The notes beneath the pieces were generated by a model that saw only the letters and a program-made list of their open reading frames with translations, was not told where the DNA came from and did not search any database. This document shows positions 1-5,834 of a stretch of DNA of 7,737 bases, in pieces; position 1 is the stretch's first letter; every line of letters begins with the position of its first letter. Position numbers and translations under genes: made by a program. The stretch is from Nitrososphaerota archaeon (GTDB taxonomy: Archaea; Thermoproteota; Nitrososphaeria; Nitrososphaerales; CADDZS01), in assembly GCA_027886795.1 (NCBI GenBank), contig JAPCJU010000049.1:1-7737 (forward strand), given 5' to 3'.

Positions 1-167
1 ACGTTTGCCGTGTCGAAGAAGTTTATTCCCAGATCCCAAGCTCTCGCGATTACTTTCTTTGCGCCTTCCTCCTCCACCATGTAGTCGGAAGAGTTTCCGA
101 AGCTCATGCAACCTAAACAGATTCTGGAAACTTTGAGACCAGTCTGGCCGAATCGAACGTACTCCAA
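1..167 (-). CDS. Aldo/keto reductase, N-terminal part (cut by window edge)
   Basis: Reading the minus strand from 167 gives 55 codons that open with MEYVRFGQTGLKVSRICLG, followed by SFGNSS and ending at GINFFDTANV. This is the typical start of an NAD(P)H-dependent aldo/keto reductase: first barrel strand, the G-x-x-x-FG turn, and the FDTA segment whose Asp belongs to the catalytic tetrad. The catalytic Tyr, Lys and His lie beyond the window. Family members are cytoplasmic and reduce aldehydes or ketones, or oxidise sugar alcohols; the substrate cannot be read from this fragment. The start must be the TTG at 165-167: the only in-frame codons back to a TAG at 192-194 contain no ATG, GTG or other TTG. 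It is the last visible gene of the minus-strand series, 71 bases after the isomerase stop, and has its own well-placed TATA-like box, so it may also be transcribed separately. Confidence 0.9.
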   Translation of the reverse strand, partial: MEYVRFGQTGLKVSRICLGCMSFGNSSDYMVEEEGAKKVIARAWDLGINFFDTAN

Positions 168-188
168 AAAAGAGATCGGCGGATAATC

Positions 189-196
189 TAGCTAAA
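189..196 (-). promoter_or_regulatory. TATA-like box for the aldo/keto reductase
   Basis: On the minus strand the octamer TTTAGCTA is centred about 26 bases before the only usable start codon (TTG at 165-167). That is the spacing expected for an archaeal TATA box serving a leaderless transcript, and the bases just upstream (GAAATAACCG) are purine-rich like a BRE. There is no Shine-Dalgarno sequence before the TTG, which fits leaderless translation. The call rests on position and composition only. Confidence 0.4.
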
Positions 197-238
197 CGGT
201 TATTTCGCTTTTCGGTAGAAAACCCAGAAACTTTTTCT

Positions 239-1120
239 TTATTTTTTCATCAACAATTTCGAAAGACGCTTTTTCGATTCGCTCGCGGCAACCGCCCAAT
301 CACCGTCGCAAACATTGTTCAGGTACACATCGTTTTCAAACTCGAGCGAAAGATAGCCCGAATAATTGACGCTTCTGAGAGCCCCGAAAAAAGCCTTCCA
401 ATCAACGGCTCCTTCGCCCAGGAATGGAAATGCAAAATCCTCTCCGAAGACTCCAGCTCTACCGATCGAATCCTTGACGTGAACGTGCCTTATTTTTCGT
501 CCGAACCGGGAAACAGCCCAGGCAGGATCATTTCCGTAAAGTGCTAGGTGGGACGGGTCTAGGTTTACCGCCAAAAACTCCGATTCAAAATGACTCAGAA
601 ATTCTCTCATCGTGTAATAGTCGTGTACCAACATCCCAAAGACTGCTTCCACCGTGACGATTACGGAGTTTTTCTCAGCGCTTTCAACGATCTTTGAAAA
701 CGAGTCGACGATCACGGACCATGCCTTTTCTTCAGAGATGTCCCTTCCGATCTTTTGGTGGTCATACAACCAAGTCATCGGACCCGTGAAAACGTTCAGA
801 ATTGGAATGGAAAGCTTGCCCGCGGCTTCGAGAAAATCCACTATGAGCTTCGTACGGTTAGATCTGTTCTTTGAATTTGAAGTAACGAGATCCTGCCAGC
901 ACATGATATTTGAAACCTCGAGACCGCCTTTTCTCGTTCTAGAGACAAGCCTTTCAAGATCAGCGGGGTTGTTGAAATGGTGGCCGAGCATCCACTCGAC
1001 ACCATCAAAACCTTCCTTCGAAAGAATCTGAATTGCGTCGTCAGTTTTTGGGGCGCTCCACTCCAATCTGGCTTTCATGTAGTAAGGAATGAAGGAGACC
1101 CTCCAAGCCTTTTCAACCAA
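239..1120 (-). CDS. Sugar phosphate isomerase/epimerase (xylose isomerase-like TIM barrel)
   Basis: The protein is about 293 residues and belongs to the AP endonuclease 2 / xylose-isomerase-like superfamily, which includes hydroxypyruvate isomerases, tagatose 3-epimerases and IolE/IolI enzymes. The metal-binding set is recognisable in order: Glu in VTVEAVFG, Asp and His in NLDPSHLALYG, His in RHVHVKDS, and Glu in LSLEFEND (about residues 158, 188/191, 214 and 260 from the chosen start). An early GFDGVEW is the usual second-strand signature. It is therefore probably an active divalent-metal enzyme that interconverts ketoses or moves a hydroxyl stereocentre in the cytoplasm; the substrate is unknown. 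I chose TTG at 1118-1120 because GGAGGT sits 10 bases upstream. A longer start at TTG 1151-1153 (304 residues) is possible. The ATG near 1078 is unlikely because it would delete the first barrel strand (RVSFIPYY). It follows the LLM oxidoreductase by 50 bases in the same direction. Confidence 0.9.
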   Translation of the reverse strand: MVEKAWRVSFIPYYMKARLEWSAPKTDDAIQILSKEGFDGVEWMLGHHFNNPADLERLVSRTRKGGLEVSNIMCWQDLVTSNSKNRSNRTKLIVDFLEAAGKLSIPILNVFTGPMTWLYDHQKIGRDISEEKAWSVIVDSFSKIVESAEKNSVIVTVEAVFGMLVHDYYTMREFLSHFESEFLAVNLDPSHLALYGNDPAWAVSRFGRKIRHVHVKDSIGRAGVFGEDFAFPFLGEGAVDWKAFFGALRSVNYSGYLSLEFENDVYLNNVCDGDWAVAASESKKRLSKLLMKK

Positions 1121-1130
1121 GATTACATTG

Positions 1131-1136
1131 ACCTCC
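1131..1136 (-). promoter_or_regulatory. Shine-Dalgarno sequence deciding the isomerase start
   Basis: GGAGGT on the minus strand lies 10 bases before TTG 1118-1120. It is the only strong Shine-Dalgarno match before any start in this window, and it lies inside the frame if translation began at TTG 1151-1153, which argues for the shorter protein. An ATG three bases after it is out of frame and immediately followed by TAA. An SD-led start suits a gene inside a polycistronic transcript. Confidence 0.5.
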
Positions 1137-1170
1137 AGTTGAGGTATCAACAAAAAACAGGATAATTGCC

Positions 1171-2013
1171 CTAGAGAGACCTGCCTATCTCTTTCGCGAC
1201 CTTTACGATGTTTTTCAAACTTTCTTCGGACTTTGCTTTCTCCCCCAGAACGAAGTAGTTCATTCCGGCGTCGATGAACTCGTCGACATCAGATCTCAAA
1301 GTCTTCAGATCAGCCGTGTTGATCAGCGTGGTAAAAACGAACTTTTTCTCAGAGGCGCCTCTTTTCTTCAGCTCTGCCACAATAACAGATTTCTTTTCCG
1401 CGTACTCGTCCGGCTTTGGATAGCTATCGTCAAACCATCTCGGGCCGATCGGCATCCAGCCCTGACCGTATTGACCAGCCATCCGGAGGCTCTGAGGGCG
1501 GTGCCCTCCAAACCAGATCGGCGGGTTAGGCTTTTGGATTGGTTTGGGATCAATAACGGCACTGTTTGAGTGGACAAACTTGCCTTCAAAATCCACCGGA
1601 TCTTTCTCAGCCCAGAGCTTCAGCATCAATTGAATAGCTTCTTCTGTAAACGCAATTCGATCCTTTGTTTTCAGCCACTCAGAAAAGCCGTCAAATTCCG
1701 GCTTGAACCACCCGAATCCGGCACCTAGAATCACCCTCCCCCCAGACAGATTGTCCAAAGTGGAAATCATTTTGGCTAGTATGGCAGGGCGCCTAAACGG
1801 AATTGGTGTGACGCATGTTCCTAGTCTAATCTTCTGTGTCTTTGCAGCTAGAAAGGGGAGGAAAGACCAAACATCGATGTGACTATTCACATCCGGCAAC
1901 ATGAAGTGATCCGTTACTAGAAAGCTGTCGTAGCCCACTTCATCCGCCTTTACTGCCATTTTTTCGAGGAGCTTCGGATTTGCACGACCGGTCACGGCGA
2001 GACCGAATTTCAT
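1171..2013 (-). CDS. LLM-class (luciferase-like) flavin/F420-dependent oxidoreductase
   Basis: This 280-residue protein has the bacterial luciferase-like TIM-barrel layout. The visible markers are an N-terminal MKFGLAVTG strand, VTDHF at 33-37, KIRLGTCVTPIPFRRPA at 61-77, and the diagnostic segment from STLDNLSGGR into LGAGFGWFKPEFDGFS (84-111). PKPIQKPNPPIWFGG follows at 156-170, and then GWMP. Length and motif order match the TIGR03619-like group of LLM oxidoreductases, many of which use coenzyme F420 or FMN. Cofactor choice cannot be settled by eye. The ATG at 2011-2013 is well placed, directly before the first strand. The gene starts 21 bases after the stop of the aldolase-family gene and ends 50 bases before the isomerase start, so the three are probably co-transcribed. 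Possible roles are hydride transfer to a carbonyl or oxidation of an alcohol formed in the same pathway; that role is inferred only from context. Confidence 0.92.
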   Translation of the reverse strand: MKFGLAVTGRANPKLLEKMAVKADEVGYDSFLVTDHFMLPDVNSHIDVWSFLPFLAAKTQKIRLGTCVTPIPFRRPAILAKMISTLDNLSGGRVILGAGFGWFKPEFDGFSEWLKTKDRIAFTEEAIQLMLKLWAEKDPVDFEGKFVHSNSAVIDPKPIQKPNPPIWFGGHRPQSLRMAGQYGQGWMPIGPRWFDDSYPKPDEYAEKKSVIVAELKKRGASEKKFVFTTLINTADLKTLRSDVDEFIDAGMNYFVLGEKAKSEESLKNIVKVAKEIGRSL

Positions 2014-2034
2014 CTTGGATTTTTCACTTTCGAG

Positions 2035-3123
2035 CTATCGTCTCGCAACCGGACACGCGACCTCAACGTTGTCGCCACGGATGCCGTAGAATACTCCGTG
2101 CAGATTCAAGGCGGTGTCGCAGTGTGCCGGGACGAACCGTACCTTATCTCCGACGTTCGGTCTGTTTGATGGGCTATCGCACTTTAGAACTCCGTGTTCA
2201 TCCCCACCGGTCGAATAAGTAACACCGGGGACCAGCGCCTCTGGCATTCCACCCCAGCCGAGCATCTCGTACTCGACACCGACCGCTTTCCAGCCCATGT
2301 CTATTACTGCCCTCTTTTCGTCGGGAGTACTCACGACCGTCGAAAGAACATTCATCGCCTGACCGAAATCAGAACCAACCGTCTCTATCTCGGAATATCT
2401 CCTGTCCATCATAATGTAAGATCCGGGCTGAATATCCGTCACTCCCGGATATCCCGCCGTAATGTTGTAAGTACCCGTTCCCCCACCTGTCACAATTTCT
2501 GGCTCGAGTCCCAAAGTTTTTAGCGCGCTAATCGTCGCCGTGATCTTTTGCAGAGTAGGACCGGCGAGTTTTTTTCTTTCTTCAAAGTTCGGAAAAGCAA
2601 GTTGCAGGTTTCCCTCATAACATTGCAATCCTTTGAAATTCAGGCCTTCGACCCTTGACACCCACGAAGCAAACTTTGCGGCAGGCTCTCCAGGCTCCTT
2701 CCCCGCCTTGTTGTTTCCAACATTGACCTCGACCAAAACATCCACGAAGAGACCTCGATGCCTCGCTGCCTTTGCGAGCATTTCGGTATTTTCCGGGCCG
2801 TCGACGAGTATCTTAATGTCCCCATTTTTCCTCAGGCTAAGAAATCTCTCGATCATGCCGGGCGACGCGAGATTGTGGGTCAACAAGACATGATCGATTC
2901 CATTGAGTATCATCGCCTCAGTCTCGACCAGAGTCTGGCAGCAGATTCCGACTGCTCCAGCATCCATCTGCTTCTTGGCTATGAAGGGACTCTTGTGGGA
3001 TTTTGCGTGCGGCCTCACGCCACAGTTACGGGATTTTGTAAAATCGGCCATTTTCTTGATGTTTCTTTCCAGTACATCGAGATCCACAAGTACGCATGGA
3101 GTCGGAAGTTCTTCGATATTCAA
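2035..3123 (-). CDS. D-threonine aldolase / D-serine dehydratase-like PLP enzyme (fold type III)
   Basis: This 362-residue protein matches the alanine-racemase-fold D-threonine aldolase / DSD1 family in length and motif order. It begins LPTPCVLVDLDVLERN (6-21), then RPHAKSHK at 37-44, where Lys41 is the probable PLP Schiff-base lysine. The phosphate-binding GGGTGTY is at 213-219, QPGSYIMMD at 232-240, GDEHG at 307-311, and the C-terminal metal site PAHCD at 332-336. Family members use PLP plus a divalent metal to split beta-hydroxy D-amino acids to glycine and an aldehyde, to cleave 3-hydroxyaspartate to glycine and glyoxylate, or to deaminate D-serine. The His334-x-Asp336 pair resembles the metal ligands of bacterial D-threonine aldolases more than the His-x-Cys of vertebrate D-serine dehydratase; that comparison is from memory. 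TTG 3121-3123 is the only start available after an upstream in-frame TGA. It lies 104 bases after the permease stop and 21 bases before the LLM gene. Confidence 0.92.
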   Translation of the reverse strand: MNIEELPTPCVLVDLDVLERNIKKMADFTKSRNCGVRPHAKSHKSPFIAKKQMDAGAVGICCQTLVETEAMILNGIDHVLLTHNLASPGMIERFLSLRKNGDIKILVDGPENTEMLAKAARHRGLFVDVLVEVNVGNNKAGKEPGEPAAKFASWVSRVEGLNFKGLQCYEGNLQLAFPNFEERKKLAGPTLQKITATISALKTLGLEPEIVTGGGTGTYNITAGYPGVTDIQPGSYIMMDRRYSEIETVGSDFGQAMNVLSTVVSTPDEKRAVIDMGWKAVGVEYEMLGWGGMPEALVPGVTYSTGGDEHGVLKCDSPSNRPNVGDKVRFVPAHCDTALNLHGVFYGIRGDNVEVACPVARR

Positions 3124-3227
3124 ATTGAATTGATTTCCATTTCAGGTTAGTACTTCAAGATTTAGATCTCACAACTTCAGCCGTAATCTGCAGTCTGCTG
3201 AGACTTTCCAGAGCGTCGACTCGGAAA

Positions 3228-4826
3228 CTACTCTGGCGGAATTTCTTTCAATACCAAATCGAGATTGATGTTCTTGCTTTTGTGGTAGTAGTAACTAATG
3301 ATGTAGATTACAAGGCCCGACCCGAAAACTACACCGAGAAGTCCCTGCGCCGCGGAAGTAAACGGTCCGATTGCAGCGTTTGTCGCCGCGTAATAGAAAG
3401 TAATGCTCATAGCGATCATTGATAGTAGACCAAAGACAGCTAGCAGTGCTCGACCGCCCGGAAGCGCCTTTGCCATTTCTTTCTTTTTGAACGAGAAGAC
3501 AATTGCCGATAGTCCTACGACGACCCAAACCACGGCCCAAATCGCCGTCGTGTTCAAGGTCGCCAGAAGGTACGTATTGTAGAAGTTGAAATCCACAAGG
3601 AAGGCTAATCCGATCAGCAAGACGAGCACGGTCGCTTTTAGCGGGAAGTGGAAGCGCTGGTTTACATCGGCAAAAAACGTGGGGAGGACTCGATCGAAGG
3701 AGAACGCAAAAACGTAGCGGGAGATTGCAAGGATGAGCGCGCCCGCCCACCAGATGAAGAAAAGCACCCAGCCCAATTGGACGAATGTAGCCAGGTAGGG
3801 ATTGCTGATCAGCATTGGAGTGAAGAGCGAAATCCACGGAGAGATACCCGGAAACGGCCAAGCAGAAGATCCATGACCGAACAGATAGAACGCTGCCTGA
3901 TTGAACTTGTAGCCGATCATGTTTACCCCGAAGTAAAGACCTATGATGTCCAAAATACCGCAAATGAGTAACGCAAGTAAGACACCCCAAAGCATACTTT
4001 TCCGGACATTTTTCGTCTCGCCCGACACATACACGGAATAGTTGAACCCGTTAAACAGTAGAACGCCGAATGGAATACTCGCGAGAGTCAACGCAGTGGT
4101 GACAGGTTGAAAGCTCCAGCCCGCCGATCCAGCGCTGTTGATTATGCCCTGATAGGTGGCGTTCAACCCATTTGATTGGGCGTAGGTATTAAACGCAGTT
4201 TGAAAAGTTCCAGTGGACGTGGTCGCTGCGATCCCGAGGAAAATGAAGGTTCCCAAGAAAATAATCGCAGCGAGCGCGATCATTATCCGGCTGTAGAACT
4301 TCGGACCAAAGGTCGTGATCAGGGCACCCAAAATTAACAGCAGGACAGCGAACTCGAAATTCGTGGTGGATGTAAAAGACGTTGCGAAACTAACGAGCCC
4401 CGCGTTGTGCCACGCGTATCCCATGGTGATCGAAAATACGGGGACGCAAACGGTAGCCCAAGTTATAGCCCCGACGCCCGCCAGGAGAAAAATAAATGAA
4501 ACGAACATGCCCCAACCGCTCACGAATCCCAAGACTGGATGAACAGCACGACCGATCCACACGTAATCTCCTCCGGACCTAGGCATACTAACGGCAAAAA
4601 GATAGTAGACTATCCCCAGCGGAATCATGAACAGTAGACCGATGGCTGCCGAGAGGGTGAAATCCGCCCCCGGAACGTTAGGAGATACATATCCGATCTG
4701 CGAAGCAATCCCGAAATAAGTGGGCCCAGTAACAGCAAGGCTGAGGATCAGCGCGTCGTACCAACGAAAAGATCTTACAAGACCAGTCGCATCTCGGACG
4801 AAAACCGATTTCGCAGCGGCCATCAC
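3228..4826 (-). CDS. APC-superfamily amino acid permease
   Basis: The protein is about 532 residues and almost entirely hydrophobic, with roughly 12 predictable membrane spans between residues 24 and 512 and a short polar C-terminus. Family signatures are PRSGGDYVWIGR (82-93), which resembles the APC transporter motif after the second span, the unwound-helix segment GFNYSVYVSGETKNVRKS (260-277), and SRYVFAFSFDRVLP (369-382). It should import an amino acid or amine across the cytoplasmic membrane by coupling to an ion gradient; the substrate cannot be told by eye. The first codons are GTG-ATG. Either GTG 4824-4826 or ATG 4821-4823 may be used, differing by one residue. A TATA-like box about 27-30 bases upstream suggests that this is the first gene of the minus-strand unit leading into the aldolase-family gene. 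A luminal stretch around 200-240 rich in Thr, Ser and Asn forms an unusually long loop. Confidence 0.93.
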   Translation of the reverse strand: MMAAAKSVFVRDATGLVRSFRWYDALILSLAVTGPTYFGIASQIGYVSPNVPGADFTLSAAIGLLFMIPLGIVYYLFAVSMPRSGGDYVWIGRAVHPVLGFVSGWGMFVSFIFLLAGVGAITWATVCVPVFSITMGYAWHNAGLVSFATSFTSTTNFEFAVLLLILGALITTFGPKFYSRIMIALAAIIFLGTFIFLGIAATTSTGTFQTAFNTYAQSNGLNATYQGIINSAGSAGWSFQPVTTALTLASIPFGVLLFNGFNYSVYVSGETKNVRKSMLWGVLLALLICGILDIIGLYFGVNMIGYKFNQAAFYLFGHGSSAWPFPGISPWISLFTPMLISNPYLATFVQLGWVLFFIWWAGALILAISRYVFAFSFDRVLPTFFADVNQRFHFPLKATVLVLLIGLAFLVDFNFYNTYLLATLNTTAIWAVVWVVVGLSAIVFSFKKKEMAKALPGGRALLAVFGLLSMIAMSITFYYAATNAAIGPFTSAAQGLLGVVFGSGLVIYIISYYYHKSKNINLDLVLKEIPPE

Positions 4827-4838
4827 TCCGCCCCAAAA

Positions 4839-4856
4839 TCTAAAGAGTTATTTAGA
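4839..4856. repeat. Inverted repeat TCTAAA-N6-TTTAGA at the permease promoter
   Basis: Two perfect 6-base arms (4839-4844 and 4851-4856) are separated by six bases. The repeat covers the predicted TATA box and the bases down to about 16 upstream of the permease start. It could be an operator for a small dimeric repressor. Short AT-rich palindromes also arise by chance, so the regulatory meaning is inference. Confidence 0.35.
4849..4856 (-). promoter_or_regulatory. TATA-like box for the permease, inside an inverted repeat
   Basis: TCTAAATA on the minus strand is centred about 27 bases before GTG 4826 and 30 before ATG 4823, a suitable distance for a leaderless or near-leaderless archaeal promoter. 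It overlaps one arm of the inverted repeat TCTAAA-N6-TTTAGA (4839-4856), so a bound regulator would compete with TBP. GGAG close to the start is too near the codon to be a good Shine-Dalgarno. Confidence 0.35.
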
Positions 4857-4890
4857 GTTGGCGGAACCATGCTTTTTTGGAGATTCCTTT

Positions 4891-4929
4891 CTTAGGCCAA
4901 CGTGTTTTGCCCTAGAAAACAAAACTAAG
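4891..4929. repeat. Nested inverted repeats in the divergent permease/isomerase intergenic region
   Basis: The core is TGTTTT-N7-AAAACA (4903-4908 and 4916-4921), a 19-base near-palindrome. An overlapping pair GTTTTG/CAAAAC lies at 4904-4909 and 4920-4925, and an outer pair CTTAG/CTAAG lies at 4891-4895 and 4925-4929, all centred between about 4910 and 4915. It sits roughly midway between the divergent permease and isomerase starts, where a shared regulator could control both. No coding potential fits this 179-base stretch. Confidence 0.35.
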
Positions 4930-4962
4930 TTGACTGGCCGGGAGTTCACAGTATTTGATAAC

Positions 4963-4979
4963 GTAAATATGCAAATTAG
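4963..4979 (+). promoter_or_regulatory. Probable TATA region for the plus-strand isomerase
   Basis: GTAAATAT (4963-4970) and AAATTAG (4973-4979) form an AT-rich patch about 30-40 bases before the TTG start at 5006. Either could be the TATA box, giving a leaderless transcript or one with a leader of about a dozen bases. There is no Shine-Dalgarno sequence before the TTG. The exact box is uncertain. Confidence 0.3.
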
Positions 4980-5005
4980 TAGAATCCGAGTGCCGTGGTT
5001 TTTCC

Positions 5006-5821
5006 TTGAAATTGGGCCTAGTTGAAAATTGCTGGTGGAATTCGCCAGTAGATCCAATAAATGGAATAAAGATAGCAAAGGAGATGGGTTTTGATTCATA
5101 CGACATTTTTCCACTGAACACACCAGTCCAAACACTTAGGGCGCAGAGGAAAACTTTTCAAGAATTAGGGATACCATGCTCATCTTTCATCGCGGCCGCT
5201 AATGGTCTTACGGATTTTGTCCCGGAAGCAAGAAAATTCACCGTAAGATATGTCAAAAGACAACTGGAGGTGGGATATGATTTCGATTCCCCGACAATGG
5301 TATTGGTATTGGGGAATTATTCTTACGAAAAAAGAGAATTCAAACCTGAATTACAGTGGAACTGGGCGGTTGAGGGCGTGAGAGAAATAGCAGACTATTC
5401 GAGTTCATTGGAAATCGAGATTGCACTTGAATATGTGCCTTACATGTTCTACCTGCTCGATTCTGTAGATCATATCGCTAAATTCATCAGGGATGTCGAT
5501 CATCCTTCCGTCAAGGCGAATGCCGATGTGTCTCACCTCTTTCTGATGGGAGATTCACCTGAAACGGTGGGAAAATTGCGAAACAAGATAATCAACATTC
5601 ATTTCTCGGATTGCGATGGGAAGGTGCACGGAGATTTGCCTCCTGGAAGGGGTGTGGTTCCATTGAAACAGTATCTGTCTGCCCTAAAAGAAATTGGCGT
5701 AAAGTGCCCCGTAAGCATAGAGCTCCAATGGCCGAACGATCCCAACATGATAAAAGAGTGGGTCTACGAAGCCTATTCGCAAACGGCGAAGATGATGGAC
5801 GAGCTTGGAGTTAGAAATTAG
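5006..5821 (+). CDS. Second sugar phosphate isomerase/epimerase (TIM barrel)
   Basis: This 271-residue protein is another xylose-isomerase-like TIM barrel, of typical length for IolE/tagatose-3-epimerase relatives. Predicted metal ligands are present: Glu142 in IALEYVP, Asp174 with His177 in NADVSHLF, His199 in NIHFSDCDG, and Glu239 in SIELQW. GRGVVPLKQYLSAL (214-227) is the usual motif before the last strands. It should be a cytoplasmic metal-dependent isomerase or epimerase acting on a small carbohydrate or hydroxy-keto acid; no exact substrate can be given. TTG 5006 is the only start between an upstream in-frame TAA (4964-4966) and the first barrel strand MKLGLVENCWW. It is not a close copy of the isomerase at 239-1120: the resemblance is limited to the metal-site segments. 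It is transcribed away from the permease and runs tail-to-tail into the deacetylase gene with 13 bases between them. Its codons look somewhat more AT-rich than those of the minus-strand genes. Confidence 0.92.
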   Translation: MKLGLVENCWWNSPVDPINGIKIAKEMGFDSYDIFPLNTPVQTLRAQRKTFQELGIPCSSFIAAANGLTDFVPEARKFTVRYVKRQLEVGYDFDSPTMVLVLGNYSYEKREFKPELQWNWAVEGVREIADYSSSLEIEIALEYVPYMFYLLDSVDHIAKFIRDVDHPSVKANADVSHLFLMGDSPETVGKLRNKIINIHFSDCDGKVHGDLPPGRGVVPLKQYLSALKEIGVKCPVSIELQWPNDPNMIKEWVYEAYSQTAKMMDELGVRN

Positions 5822-5834
5822 TCTTGTTAGATTC

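Noticed and set aside
654..1031. Plus-strand open frame of 125 codons opposite the first isomerase
   Set aside because: It is fully antisense to a gene with clear catalytic motifs, and its translation has no recognisable domain or start context.
2035..3123. Assignment of the PLP enzyme as BhcC of the beta-hydroxyaspartate cycle
   Set aside because: The family fits, but no aminotransferase, hydroxyaspartate dehydratase or iminosuccinate reductase gene is in the window, so the specific name is not supported.
3192..3205. Small hairpin AGTCT-GCTG-AGACT after the permease stop, considered as a terminator
   Set aside because: The stem is only five base pairs and no T run follows on the transcribed strand, so it does not support termination between permease and aldolase-family gene.
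3295..3990. Minus-strand open frame of 231 codons overlapping the permease in another frame
   Set aside because: The translation is rich in Arg, Cys and Ser with no membrane pattern or motif; it is an out-of-frame shadow of the permease gene, which has clear family signatures.
4848..5135. Minus-strand open frame of 95 codons across the permease/isomerase intergenic region
   Set aside because: It overlaps the conserved N-terminus of the plus-strand isomerase on the opposite strand, shows no motif, and covers predicted promoter elements.
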